A stretch of 49,977 bases of DNA from Larkinella soli. GTDB lineage: Bacteria; Bacteroidota; Bacteroidia; Cytophagales; Spirosomataceae. How positions within the stretch are numbered: position 1 is the stretch's first letter; every line of letters starts with the position of its first letter. Made by a program: the position numbers and the translations under genes. The notes beneath the pieces are model-generated. The model saw only the letters and a program-made list of their open reading frames with translations. It did no database searches and had not been told where the DNA came from. The stretch spans positions 1 through 49,977 of the forward strand of contig NZ_QTJY01000030.1 in assembly GCF_003703975.1 (NCBI RefSeq), in the 5' to 3' direction. This document shows, in pieces, positions 15,625 through 25,106 of the stretch.

Positions 15625-17289
15625 ATGAAGACTCCCTATGTCATTGGCGTCGATTTCGGCACGGACTCGGTTCGGGCACTGGTGGTGAATGCCCTGACGG
15701 GCGAAGTGGCGGGAACCTGCGTCCACGAGTACCCCCGCTGGAAACAGGGGCTTTACTGTGACGCGTCCCGGTCCCAGTTCCGCCAGCACCCGCTCGACTA
15801 CGTCGAAGGGCTCGAAGCGTCCATAAAAGGCGCTCTGGAACCCGTGCCGGCCGGGGTAAAGGCCGGCGTCGTCGGTATTTCCATCGATACGACCGGCTCC
15901 ACGCCCGTGGCCGTCGATGCGTCGGGAACGCCCCTGGCGCTGCTGCCGGAGTTTGCCGAAAATCCGAACGGCATGTTCATCCTCTGGAAAGACCATACCG
16001 CCAATGCCGAAGCGGAGGAAATCAACGCGCTGGCGGGCAGGTGGGATACCGACTATACCAAATACGTGGGCGGTATCTACTCGTCGGAGTGGTTCTGGGC
16101 CAAAATCCTGCACACGCTCCGGGTCGATGCCGCGGTTCGGGAAAAAGCCTTCTCCTGGGTCGAACACTGCGACTGGATTTCGGCCGTCCTGACCGGCAAT
16201 ACCGATCCGCTGGCGATGAAACGCTCGCGCTGCGCGGCCGGTCACAAAGCCATGTGGCACGAGGAGTTTCAGGGCTTGCCTTCGGAAGAGTTTCTGACCA
16301 CTCTCGACCCGCTCCTGACCGGCCTGCGCGGCCGACTGTTCCGGGATAGTTATACCGCCGACGAAGCGATGGGAACGCTCTCCGCGGAATGGGCCGGTCG
16401 GCTGGGCCTGCCGGCCGGCGTCACGATCGGGGTCGGCGCGTTCGACTGCCACATGGGCGCCGTCGGTGCGCAGATTACGCCGTACACGTTTGTCCGGGTC
16501 ATGGGCACTTCCACCTGCGACATGCTCATTGCGCCCAGGGAGGAAATCGGCCATCTGCTGATTCGCGGCATCTGCGGGCAGGTGGATGGTTCCATCCTTC
16601 CGGGGATGCTGGGCATGGAAGCGGGACAGTCGGCTTTCGGCGACGTGTATGCCTGGTTTCAGCGGATGATCGAAGCGCCGGTCCGGGAGTTGCTGGGCGA
16701 GGAGGCCGCCCGCCGGCTGGCGGAAAAGCTGATCCCGACGCTTAGCGAAAAGGCCGCCCAACTCCCGGTGACGGAGGAAGATCCGGTGGCCGTCGACTGG
16801 TTCAACGGACGCCGGACGCCCGATGCGAACCATACGCTGAAAGGCGCCGTCACGGGCCTGAACCTGGGCAGCGATGCCGTGCGGTTTTTCAAGGCGCTGG
16901 TCGAAGCGACGGCCTTCGGCTCCAAAGCAATCGTCGAACGGTTTCTGTCCGAAAACGTGCCGATCCGGAAGGTCATCGCCATCGGGGGCGTCGCCAAAAA
17001 GTCGCCGTTTGTGATGCAGACGCTCGCCGACGTGCTGAATATGCCCATCCAGATCGCGACCTCGGAACAGGCCTGCGCCCTCGGGGCCGCCATGTGCGCG
17101 GCCGTGGCGGCCGGGGTTCACCCGAGCATGGAAGCCGCCCAGGCCGCGATGGGGTCCGGGTTCGAGACTACCTACCAGCCGCGCCCGGAGGTGGTTCCCG
17201 TCTACGCCCGGCTGTATCAGCAATACCTGAAACTGGGCCGTTTTCTGGAAGCCCTGCCCGTTCGCACGACCGACCTGCAGGCGGTTTGA
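15625..17289 (+). CDS. araB: Ribulokinase
   Basis: AraB phosphorylates L-ribulose with ATP to L-ribulose-5-phosphate in the cytoplasm. The 554-aa protein is a FGGY-family sugar kinase of normal length. The first ATP-binding motif is VIGVDFGTDSVRALVV (about 6-21). The substrate-side region includes FILWKDHTA and the second lobe has IAIGGVAKKSPFVMQTLADV. The ATG at 15625 (MKTPYVIGVDFG) is chosen because family members start there. The frame from 15499 would run through the candidate operator. It is the first gene of the co-directional pentose and xylan run and is followed by araA after 36 nt. Confidence 0.96.
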   Translation: MKTPYVIGVDFGTDSVRALVVNALTGEVAGTCVHEYPRWKQGLYCDASRSQFRQHPLDYVEGLEASIKGALEPVPAGVKAGVVGISIDTTGSTPVAVDASGTPLALLPEFAENPNGMFILWKDHTANAEAEEINALAGRWDTDYTKYVGGIYSSEWFWAKILHTLRVDAAVREKAFSWVEHCDWISAVLTGNTDPLAMKRSRCAAGHKAMWHEEFQGLPSEEFLTTLDPLLTGLRGRLFRDSYTADEAMGTLSAEWAGRLGLPAGVTIGVGAFDCHMGAVGAQITPYTFVRVMGTSTCDMLIAPREEIGHLLIRGICGQVDGSILPGMLGMEAGQSAFGDVYAWFQRMIEAPVRELLGEEAARRLAEKLIPTLSEKAAQLPVTEEDPVAVDWFNGRRTPDANHTLKGAVTGLNLGSDAVRFFKALVEATAFGSKAIVERFLSENVPIRKVIAIGGVAKKSPFVMQTLADVLNMPIQIATSEQACALGAAMCAAVAAGVHPSMEAAQAAMGSGFETTYQPRPEVVPVYARLYQQYLKLGRFLEALPVRTTDLQAV

Positions 17290-17325
17290 TCTCAATGTGT
17301 ATTCATCCTCTATCTCCATAAATTA

Positions 17326-18831
17326 ATGTTCGATTTACAGCAGTTCGAGGTCTGGTTTGTTACCGGTAGCCAGCACCTCTACGGCGAAGAAACCCTGCGG
17401 GTAGTGGCCGAACACTCCACCCGGATTGCCGAATCCTTTGATAAAGACACCCGGATTCCCGTTCGGGTGGTATTCAAGCCGGTGGTGAAAACGCCGGACG
17501 AAATCTACGCCCTGTGTCAGGAAGCCAATGTGGCACCCCACTGCGTCGGGCTGATTGCGTGGATGCACACGTTTTCCCCCGCCAAGATGTGGATTCGCGG
17601 GCTGAACCTCCTCAAAAAGCCCCTGCTGCACCTGCACACCCAGTTCAACCGGGACATTCCGTGGGACAGCATCGACATGGATTTCATGAACCTGAACCAG
17701 TCGGCGCACGGCGACCGGGAGTTCGGTTTCATGATGACCCGGATGCGGTTGAACCGCAAGGTGGTTGTAGGACATTGGGAGTCGGCCGACGTGCTGGAGA
17801 AAGTCGGACACTGGACGCGCGTAGCCGTGGCCGCCCGGGAGCTGAAAACCCTGAAAGTCTGCCGCTTCGGCGACAATATGCGGCAGGTGGCCGTCACGGA
17901 AGGCGATAAGGTGGCCGCCGAAATCACCTTCGGCCTGTCGGTGAACACGTACGGGATCGGCGACCTCGTGGCCGTGATCGACCAGATTTCCGACGCGGAG
18001 GTGGACCGGCTCACTCAGGAATACGCCGACCGTTATACGCTCGTGGCTGCCCTCGCGAAAGGCGGGGCGCAGCATGCTTCCCTGCGCGATGCCGCCCGCA
18101 TCGAGCTGGGCATCCGGGCCTTTCTGGAGGAGGGCGGTTTCGGGGCCTTCACCGATACGTTCGAAGACCTCCACGGCATGGCCCAGCTGCCGGGGATTGC
18201 CGCCCAGCGCCTGATGGCCGACGGATACGGGTTTGCCGGTGAAGGTGACTGGAAAACCGCGGCTATGGTCCGGACCCTCAAGGTGATGGCGGCCGGTCTG
18301 CCGGGCGGCAATTCCTTCATGGAGGACTATACCTACCACTTCGATCCGGCCAACCCGCTGGTGCTGGGGTCCCATATGCTCGAAATCTGCCCCTCGATTG
18401 CCGCCGACAAACCGTCGTGCGAAATCCATCCGCTGGGCATCGGAGGAAAAGCCGATCCGGTGCGGCTGGTGTTCAATGCCGGTCCGACGCAGCGGCCCGG
18501 CGGTGCCGCCCTGAACGTGTCGCTGGTCGATCTGGGAAACCGCTTCCGGATGATCGTCAACGAAGTGGAAGCGGTGGCGGTCACCGAAGCCCTGCCGAAG
18601 CTGCCGGTGGCCCGTGCCCTGTGGAAACCCCTTCCCGACATGGCGACGGGCTGCGCGGCCTGGATTCTGGCCGGTGGCGCGCACCACACCGTGTTCAGCC
18701 AGAACCTGACGACGGAACACCTGGAGGACTTCGCCGAACTGTTCGGCGTGGAACTGGTCGTCATCGACCGTACTACCAGCCTTCGACAACTGAAAAACGA
18801 ACTGCGGTGGAGCGAAGCCGCCTATAAGTAA
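17326..18831 (+). CDS. araA: L-arabinose isomerase
   Basis: AraA interconverts L-arabinose and L-ribulose using a divalent metal. At 501 aa it is full length. The metal and catalytic residues are present: Glu306 ([10 protein letters not shown]), Glu333 ([10 protein letters not shown]), His350 ([13 protein letters not shown]) and the GAHHTVFS motif with His453/His454, the equivalent of His450 in E. coli. The N-terminus has the classic [16 protein letters not shown]. It lies between araB and the GH51 gene, 8 nt before the latter, in a tight operon. Confidence 0.98.
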   Translation: MFDLQQFEVWFVTGSQHLYGEETLRVVAEHSTRIAESFDKDTRIPVRVVFKPVVKTPDEIYALCQEANVAPHCVGLIAWMHTFSPAKMWIRGLNLLKKPLLHLHTQFNRDIPWDSIDMDFMNLNQSAHGDREFGFMMTRMRLNRKVVVGHWESADVLEKVGHWTRVAVAARELKTLKVCRFGDNMRQVAVTEGDKVAAEITFGLSVNTYGIGDLVAVIDQISDAEVDRLTQEYADRYTLVAALAKGGAQHASLRDAARIELGIRAFLEEGGFGAFTDTFEDLHGMAQLPGIAAQRLMADGYGFAGEGDWKTAAMVRTLKVMAAGLPGGNSFMEDYTYHFDPANPLVLGSHMLEICPSIAADKPSCEIHPLGIGGKADPVRLVFNAGPTQRPGGAALNVSLVDLGNRFRMIVNEVEAVAVTEALPKLPVARALWKPLPDMATGCAAWILAGGAHHTVFSQNLTTEHLEDFAELFGVELVVIDRTTSLRQLKNELRWSEAAYK

Positions 18832-18839
18832 GCCATTCT

Positions 18840-20384
18840 ATGAAAAAATATCTCCTATCTCTTGGTCTTGCGGGGCTGTCGCTTTCGGCCCCGGCCCAGA
18901 ACCGGGTGACGGTCAGCGCCGATGAGGGCAAGACCGTCATCAGTCGCCACATCTACGGCCATTTTGCCGAACACCTCGGCCGGTGCATCTACGACGGCTT
19001 TTACGTCGGGGAGGGCAATACGAAGATTCCGAACAAAAACGGCGTGCGGCTGGATGTCGTGGAAGCCCTGAAGAAGATGAAAATCCCGAACCTGCGCTGG
19101 CCGGGCGGGTGCTTCGCCGATACCTACCACTGGAAAGATGGGATCGGCCCCAAAGCCGGGCGACCCAAAATCGTGAACACCTGGTGGGGGGGCGTCACCG
19201 AAGACAACAGCTTCGGCACGCACGACTTCCTGAATATGTGCGAACTGCTCGGGACGGAGCCGTACCTGGCCGGCAACGTCGGCAGCGGAACGGTGCAGGA
19301 CCTGAGCGAGTGGGTGCAGTACGTCAATTTCCCCAGCAACAGCCCCATGTCGGCCCTTCGGCAGAAGAACGGCCGGAAAACACCCTGGAACGTGCGGTAT
19401 TGGGGGGTGGGGAATGAAGCCTGGGGATGCGGAGGGAACATGACGGCCGATTATTACGCCAACATCTACCGCCAGTATGCAACGTTCATGGAGCAGAAGG
19501 TGGGGAACGAAAAGCTGTTCCGCATCGCGTCGGGCGCCAGTTCCGACGACTTCAACTGGACTGAAACCCTCATGAAAAACATTCCCGGCAAAATGGTCGA
19601 GGGCCTGGCCCTTCATCATTATTCGGTTTTCAGCTGGGATGAAGGGCAGAAAGGCTCCTCGACCGACTTCACCGAAGCCGAGTATTTCCGGACCATGAAG
19701 CAGGCGCTCCGGATGGACGAACTGATCCGGAAGCACTCCGACATCATGGATAAGTACGATCCCGAAAAGAAAGTGGCGCTGGTGGTCGATGAATGGGGAG
19801 CGTGGTACAACGTCGAGCCGGGGACCAACCCGGGTTTTCTCTACCAGCAGAACACCATGCGCGACGCCATTCTGGCCGGCGCCACCCTCAACATCTTCCA
19901 CAAATACGCCGACCGGGTCCGCATGGCCAACCTGGCGCAGGCCGTCAACGTGCTCCAGTCGGTGATTCTCACCAAAGGAGAAAAAATGCTGCTGACGCCC
20001 ACGTATCACGTCATGGAGATGTACAACGTCCATCAGGACGCCACCCTGCTGCCGGTGGAGGTGAAGACGGAGGACTACGCCGTGGGGGGTGATAAGCTGC
20101 CGGCGGTATCGGTCTCTGCCTCGCGCGACAAGGCGGGCAAAACGCATCTCTCCCTGGTCAACGTCGACGCCGGAAAACCGCAGGAGGTGACCGTGAGCCT
20201 GAAGGGCCTCAAAACGTCGGCGGTATCGGGCCGCATCCTGACCTCGGCCAGAGTGCAGGACCACAACACTTTCGAAAATCCCGGAAAAGTAAGACCGTCC
20301 GAATTTAAAGGCGCTGCGCTGAAAGGGGAGTCATTGACCGTTACCCTGCCGCCGGTTTCGGTGGTGGTGCTTGAACTGAACTGA
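18840..20384 (+). CDS. abfA: Alpha-N-arabinofuranosidase, GH51
   Basis: The 514-aa protein has a signal peptide (MKKYLLSLGLAGLSLSAPAQ), so it acts in the periplasm or outside. It should remove L-arabinofuranose from arabinan or arabinoxylan fragments with retention. The GH51 barrel shows the acid/base Glu193 in GVGNEAWGCGG and the nucleophile Glu318 in LVVDEWGAWY. The start of the mature enzyme (ISRHIYGHFAEHLGRCIYDG) is diagnostic. A C-terminal beta-sandwich (about 400-514) completes it. Its stop overlaps the araD start (TGATG), implying coupled translation between a secreted hydrolase and a cytoplasmic enzyme. Confidence 0.96.
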   Translation: MKKYLLSLGLAGLSLSAPAQNRVTVSADEGKTVISRHIYGHFAEHLGRCIYDGFYVGEGNTKIPNKNGVRLDVVEALKKMKIPNLRWPGGCFADTYHWKDGIGPKAGRPKIVNTWWGGVTEDNSFGTHDFLNMCELLGTEPYLAGNVGSGTVQDLSEWVQYVNFPSNSPMSALRQKNGRKTPWNVRYWGVGNEAWGCGGNMTADYYANIYRQYATFMEQKVGNEKLFRIASGASSDDFNWTETLMKNIPGKMVEGLALHHYSVFSWDEGQKGSSTDFTEAEYFRTMKQALRMDELIRKHSDIMDKYDPEKKVALVVDEWGAWYNVEPGTNPGFLYQQNTMRDAILAGATLNIFHKYADRVRMANLAQAVNVLQSVILTKGEKMLLTPTYHVMEMYNVHQDATLLPVEVKTEDYAVGGDKLPAVSVSASRDKAGKTHLSLVNVDAGKPQEVTVSLKGLKTSAVSGRILTSARVQDHNTFENPGKVRPSEFKGAALKGESLTVTLPPVSVVVLELN

Positions 20385-21085
20385 TGATGTACGAGACACT
20401 TCGAGACGAATGCTACGAGGCCAACCTGCAGCTGCCGAAGCTGGGGCTGGTGCTGTTTACCTTCGGGAACGTCAGCGCGGCCGACCGCGACAAAGCCGTG
20501 TTTGCCATCAAACCGAGCGGAGTTCCCTACGACCGGCTGAAACCGGCCGACATCGTCATCATGGATTATGACGCCCGCGTGGTGGACGGCAGCCTGCGCC
20601 CGTCGTCGGACACCAAAACCCACGCGCTGCTGTACAAAACCTGGAGCGACATCGGCGGCATCACCCACACCCACAGCACCTACGCCGTGGCCTGGGCGCA
20701 GGCCGGCCGGGACATTCCCATCTTCGGAACCACCCATGCCGACCATACCCACCAGGACATCCCCTGCGCTCCGGTCCTGACCGACGCCATGATCGAGGGG
20801 GATTACGAGCACGAAACCGGCAACCAGATTTTCGACGTGTTCCGGCAGAAGGGACTGTCATACCGGGAAACCGAAATGGTGCTGCTCCAGAATCACGGGC
20901 CGTTTACCTGGGGGAAAACCGCCGAAAAGTCGGTGTACAACGCGGCCGTGCTGGAGGAGCTGGCCCGCATGGCCTACCTGACGCTCCAGATCAACCCCGA
21001 AACGCCCCGCATCAAGGATACCCTGCGCATGAAGCACTACGAGCGAAAACACGGCAGCAATGCCTACTACGGGCAGGGCTGCTGA
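20384..21085 (+). CDS. araD: L-ribulose-5-phosphate 4-epimerase
   Basis: AraD converts L-ribulose-5-phosphate to D-xylulose-5-phosphate, which enters the pentose phosphate pathway. The 233-aa class II aldolase-like enzyme has the zinc ligands His95 and His97 (THTHSTYAVAWAQAG) and His171 (QNHGPFTWG), matching the E. coli numbering when the first of two adjacent ATGs (20384) is used. FGTTHADHTHQD and the early FGNVSAADRD and KPSGVPYD phosphate-binding motifs are also present. It overlaps the abfA stop by one base. Confidence 0.97.
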   Translation: MMYETLRDECYEANLQLPKLGLVLFTFGNVSAADRDKAVFAIKPSGVPYDRLKPADIVIMDYDARVVDGSLRPSSDTKTHALLYKTWSDIGGITHTHSTYAVAWAQAGRDIPIFGTTHADHTHQDIPCAPVLTDAMIEGDYEHETGNQIFDVFRQKGLSYRETEMVLLQNHGPFTWGKTAEKSVYNAAVLEELARMAYLTLQINPETPRIKDTLRMKHYERKHGSNAYYGQGC

Positions 21086-21141
21086 CCCGTTCCCCGACCG
21101 ACGCATAAACCTAAACCCATTCCTACCCCTGGCTGATTACC

Positions 21142-22797
21142 ATGAAACTGGGACTTGAACCTGTCGATTACATTATCTTCTTTATCTACTTCGTCTGCGT
21201 GGCGGCCTACGGTTTCTGGGTGTATCGCCATAAAGGCCGGCAGAACGCCGACTCGAAGGACTTTTTCCTGGCCGAGGGCTCGCTGACCTGGTGGGCCATC
21301 GGAGCCTCGATCATTGCCTCCAACATCTCCGCCGAGCAGTTTATCGGGATGAGCGGGCAGGCTTTCCAGCTTGGCCTGGCCATCTCGGTGTACGAGCTGG
21401 TGGGCGGGCTGTCGCTGGTGGTGATCGCCATCTATTTCCTGCCCATGTACATCAAAAACAAGATCTACACCATGCCGCAGTTTCTCCAGATGCGGTATGA
21501 CGGGCGGCTGGCGACCATCATGGCGGTTTTCTGGCTGTTTCTGTACATCCTCGTCAACCTGACGTCGATCATTTACCTCGGCGCCCTGAGCCTGGAAAAG
21601 ATGACCGGCTTTTCCTTCATGGCCTGCGCCGTGTTCCTGACCACCTTTGCGGTTTTCATTACCCTGGGCGGCATGAAGGTCATCGGCTATACGGACGTCA
21701 TTCAGGTGATCTGTCTGGTCGTGGGCGGGCTGGCGACGACCTATCTGGCGCTCCAGCTGCTGTCCGACAAAGTGGGCACGGGCGCGGGCGTCTTCGAGGG
21801 GCTTTCCCTGATTCAGCAGAAGGCCGACAGCCACATGCACATGATGTTCAGCCCCGGCGAATACCAGGTCCACGACGGCCGCGGGGGCTACATCGACGCC
21901 TACAAACAGCTTCCGGGCCTGATGATGTTCATCATCGGCGGGCAGTGGATCGTCAACTTCAACTACTTCGGCTGTAATCAGTATATGACCCAGCGCGCGC
22001 TGGGCGCCGACCTGCCCACCGCCCGCAAGGGGGTGTTGTTCGCGGCTTTTCTGAAGCTGCTGATGCCGTTCATCGTGGTCCTGCCGGGGCTGGCGGCCTA
22101 TGTGCTCTTTCAGGAAAATGCCGACGCGGCCATCGTCGGCGGCATTACCGAGAACAGCATCGTGAAGCCCGACAATGCCTATCCGGTGCTGCTCAACATC
22201 CTGCCGGCCGGGCTGAAGGGGCTGGCGTTTGCGGCCCTGACGGCGGCCATCGTGGCCTCGCTGGCGGGCAAGGCCAACTCCATCTCGACCATCTATATGC
22301 TCGATATTCACAAGAAGTTCTTCAACCCGAACCTGAGCGAGAAACGCACGGTCTGGCTGGGCCGGGTGGCCATTGTCGTTTCCTTCCTGGTTGCGCTGGT
22401 GATCAGCCCGTTCCTGAAAAATTTCGGGCAGGGTTTTGAATACATTCAGGAGTACACCGGGTTCATTTCACCCGGCATCCTGTCCATTTTTCTGCTGGGT
22501 TTCTTCTGGAAAAAGGCCCGTACGCAGGGCGCGCTGGCGGCTGCTCTGCTCAGTATTCCGCTGTCGACGCTGTTCAAGTTTCAGGTGCCGGACATGCCGT
22601 TCCTGAACCGCATGGGAGTGGTTTTCTGGATCTGTACCGCCGTCCATATCCTGATCAGCCTGGCCGTTTCGCGCGGCAAAGACAGTCCGAACGCGTTTCA
22701 GGTCGATCACCGCTGGTTCCGCACCGATTCTTCCTTTCGGATGGGTGCCGTAGCCGTTTGCAGCCTGCTCCTGGTCATTTATATCGTATTCTGGTAA
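21142..22797 (+). CDS. Sodium/solute symporter (SSS family), probable arabinose/pentose importer
   Basis: The 551-aa protein is an inner-membrane transporter of the SSS family (SGLT-like), with about 13-14 hydrophobic helices. Family motifs include the first helix DYIIFFIYFVCVAAYGFWVY, the segment ASIIASNISAEQFIGMSGQ with Na+-site residues, and FLPMYIKNKIYTMPQFLQMR. A late AALTAAIVASLAGKANSIST and a final hydrophobic helix are visible. Its place right after araD makes an L-arabinose or pentose substrate likely, though SSS members also move xylose, glucose or galactose. It is the only sugar importer in the window. Confidence 0.93.
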   Translation: MKLGLEPVDYIIFFIYFVCVAAYGFWVYRHKGRQNADSKDFFLAEGSLTWWAIGASIIASNISAEQFIGMSGQAFQLGLAISVYELVGGLSLVVIAIYFLPMYIKNKIYTMPQFLQMRYDGRLATIMAVFWLFLYILVNLTSIIYLGALSLEKMTGFSFMACAVFLTTFAVFITLGGMKVIGYTDVIQVICLVVGGLATTYLALQLLSDKVGTGAGVFEGLSLIQQKADSHMHMMFSPGEYQVHDGRGGYIDAYKQLPGLMMFIIGGQWIVNFNYFGCNQYMTQRALGADLPTARKGVLFAAFLKLLMPFIVVLPGLAAYVLFQENADAAIVGGITENSIVKPDNAYPVLLNILPAGLKGLAFAALTAAIVASLAGKANSISTIYMLDIHKKFFNPNLSEKRTVWLGRVAIVVSFLVALVISPFLKNFGQGFEYIQEYTGFISPGILSIFLLGFFWKKARTQGALAAALLSIPLSTLFKFQVPDMPFLNRMGVVFWICTAVHILISLAVSRGKDSPNAFQVDHRWFRTDSSFRMGAVAVCSLLLVIYIVFW

Positions 22798-22830
22798 GTA
22801 TTTGAAAATGAAAAGTATCCGCTTCGAATA

Positions 22831-24510
22831 ATGATGAAAAAGTATTTGTTGAGTATCGTTCTGCTGGTGTGTTTCGGGCTGACCGGCCCGGTTGGGCTGG
22901 CGCAGACCACCCTGGTCAATCCCATCCTGACCGGATTTTACCCCGATCCGAGTATTGTCCGGGTCGGAACGGATTACTATCTGGTCAATTCCACCTTCTC
23001 CTACTTCCCCGGTATTCCGGTTTTTCACAGCAAAGACCTGAAAAACTGGAAGCAGATCGGCAACGTCATCGACCGGCCCGGGCAGATGGATTTCATGGGC
23101 GAACCGATGACCCGGGGGCTCTTTGCGCCGGCCATCAGTCATTACAAGGGGGTGTATTACGTGACCTGCACCGACATCGACCACGACGGCAACTTTGTCG
23201 TCACGGCCAGGAATCCCGCCGGGCCGTGGAGCAATCCGGTCAAACTGCCGCAGGTGAGGGGCATCGACCCGTCCATTTACTTCGACGAAGAAACCGACAA
23301 AGCCTATATCCTTTACAACAGCGACGCCCCCGACCGCAAACCGCTGTATTCGGGCCACCGTACCATCCGGATGTATGAATTCGATTACCGGAACCTGAAG
23401 GTGACCGGCGAGGAGAAGCAATTGGTGAACGGCGGGGTGGACCTCTCCAAAAAGCCGGTCTGGATCGAAGCCCCGCACATTCTGAAAAGAAATGGGTGGT
23501 ATTACCTCTACGCGGCCGAAGGCGGCACCTCGGTCAACCATACGGAGGTGGTTTTCCGCAGTAAGGACGTCTGGGGGCCGTATGTCCCCTACGAAAACAA
23601 CCCGATTCTGACCCAGAAGGGATTGCCCGAAGACCGCAAGGACCCCGTGACTTCGGCAGGCCACGCGCAGCTGGTGGAGGGTCCCGATGGAAAATGGTAT
23701 GCCATCTTTCTGGCCGTCCGCCCCTACGAAGGCGACTACTACAACACGGGCCGGGAGACCTTCATCGCGCCGGTCGAGTGGAAAAACGACTGGCCGATCA
23801 TCAACCCCGACAGCAGGGAAATCAAATACGCCTATCCGGTCGGCTATAAGGAGGTGAAGCCGAAAGGGGCGCTTCCCCAATCCGGTAATTTCGACTACAC
23901 CCTGACCTTCGATAAGGCGCTCGATCCGGCTCTGCTGTTCATGCGGACGCACGACAACAGCTGGTATTCGCTCTCCAAAAAGCAGGGGCTGACGCTCCGG
24001 CTCAAACCGGAAACCGTGATGGAGAAAGGCAATCCCGCCTTCATCGGCAAACGCCAGCAGCACCTGAACAGCCTGGCCGAAACGGAGCTGGTATTCAGTC
24101 CGAAATCGGAGAAGGAAAAAGCGGGCCTGATCATTTTCCAGGATGAAGGCCACTTCTACTTTCTGGCCAAATCGACCACGCAGGGGAAAGAAGTTATTCA
24201 GCTTTATAAAAGCAAACCCCGGGAAAAGGACATGGAATTGCTGGCCGAAGTGCCGGCCGGCACCTCCGGAAAAACCGGCCTTCGCATTGCCTCCCAAGGC
24301 GACGCGTACAGCTTTTATGTATCGACGGATGCAAAAAACTGGACTTCCCTGAAAGAGAACATCGACGCTAAATTCCTGAGCACCAAAACCGCGGGTGGGT
24401 TCATCGGCTGCGTGTACGGCCTTTACGCCACGTCTTCGGGCGAAAGCGGCAGCAATACCGCATCGTTCCGCTACCTGAAATACCGGGGCGACGATCCCAT
24501 GTTTAAATAA
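22831..24510 (+). CDS. GH43 beta-xylosidase / arabinofuranosidase with C-terminal beta-sandwich
   Basis: A signal peptide (MMKKYLLSIVLLVCFGLTG, cut near GLAQ) precedes a five-bladed GH43 propeller (about 28-330). The inverting trio is visible: base Asp39 (FYPDPSIVRVG), pKa-modulating Asp146 (RGIDPSIYFD) and acid Glu213 (WIEAPHIL). The C-terminal 200 residues form the concanavalin-like domain usual in beta-xylosidase-type GH43 (LIIFQDEGHFYFLAK, GGFIGCVYGLYATS). The 559-aa length fits. It likely trims xylose or arabinose from xylo-oligosaccharides. It follows the symporter by 33 nt. Confidence 0.93.
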   Translation: MMKKYLLSIVLLVCFGLTGPVGLAQTTLVNPILTGFYPDPSIVRVGTDYYLVNSTFSYFPGIPVFHSKDLKNWKQIGNVIDRPGQMDFMGEPMTRGLFAPAISHYKGVYYVTCTDIDHDGNFVVTARNPAGPWSNPVKLPQVRGIDPSIYFDEETDKAYILYNSDAPDRKPLYSGHRTIRMYEFDYRNLKVTGEEKQLVNGGVDLSKKPVWIEAPHILKRNGWYYLYAAEGGTSVNHTEVVFRSKDVWGPYVPYENNPILTQKGLPEDRKDPVTSAGHAQLVEGPDGKWYAIFLAVRPYEGDYYNTGRETFIAPVEWKNDWPIINPDSREIKYAYPVGYKEVKPKGALPQSGNFDYTLTFDKALDPALLFMRTHDNSWYSLSKKQGLTLRLKPETVMEKGNPAFIGKRQQHLNSLAETELVFSPKSEKEKAGLIIFQDEGHFYFLAKSTTQGKEVIQLYKSKPREKDMELLAEVPAGTSGKTGLRIASQGDAYSFYVSTDAKNWTSLKENIDAKFLSTKTAGGFIGCVYGLYATSSGESGSNTASFRYLKYRGDDPMFK

Positions 24511-24533
24511 CCCGTTATTCCTAACCCTTATTT

Positions 24534-25073
24534 ATGTACGCTTTCAAACCCATGAAATCAGCAGCCACGACCTTTTTCCTTTTGATGATTACCCTGCTTT
24601 CGAGCGGAATCGTCCGGGCACAATCCAACTTCAGCAGCAAGGTAATCGGGGTAGGCGTCGTGGTTGCCGACCTCGAACGCTCTCTGGACTTTTACGTCAA
24701 CGGCATTGGGATGGTGAAAACCGGGAGTTTCACCATCAACGAGGAATTTTCCAAACGCTCCGGTCTGGCCGACGGGGCCTCGGCTGCGGTCACGATTCTG
24801 AAGCTGGAAAACAGCCCCGAATCCACCGACTGGAAGCTGATGAGTTTCGGAAAAAAGGCGTCGCATCCGCAGCAGAAATCGATTCAGGACGACACGGGCA
24901 TGCAGTACATCACGATCAACGTCAAGGCGTTGAAACCGATTGTCGAGCGGCTCCGCCAGATGAAGGTGCCCTTTCTGGGCAGCACCCCGACCCCCCTGAA
25001 CGGCAAAACGCAGTTCGTGCTGGTGCAGGACCCCGACGGGACGTTCATCGAACTGATCGGCCCCATGGAATAA
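24534..25073 (+). CDS. Secreted VOC-superfamily (glyoxalase-like) protein
   Basis: The 179-aa protein has a hydrophobic export signal (FFLLMITLLSSGIVRAQ) and one pair of VOC half-modules: VIGVGVVVADLERSLDFY at the start and QFVLVQDPDGTFIELIGP at the end. VOC proteins bind metal and act in glyoxalase, dioxygenase, epimerase or binding roles. Nearly all known ones are cytoplasmic, so a periplasmic member inside a hemicellulose operon is unusual. I use the ATG at 24534. Its leader ATTCCTAACCCTTATTT has the same length and pattern as the leader of the gene at 26726. Substrate unknown. Confidence 0.85.
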   Translation: MYAFKPMKSAATTFFLLMITLLSSGIVRAQSNFSSKVIGVGVVVADLERSLDFYVNGIGMVKTGSFTINEEFSKRSGLADGASAAVTILKLENSPESTDWKLMSFGKKASHPQQKSIQDDTGMQYITINVKALKPIVERLRQMKVPFLGSTPTPLNGKTQFVLVQDPDGTFIELIGPME

Positions 25074-25106
25074 CCGGTTCTTATCCCTGCCCTGATCCTC
25101 CGTTTC

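Noticed and set aside
15478-17319. Leftward 613-aa open frame opposite araB
   Set aside because: It is the antisense of a GC-rich coding gene, with His/Arg/Gly/Asp-rich low-information text and no family motif. Similar long antisense frames oppose araA, abfA, the GH43 genes and the permease.
18855-20264. Leftward 469-aa open frame opposite the GH51 gene
   Set aside because: Antisense shadow; the GH51 motifs on the plus strand are unambiguous.
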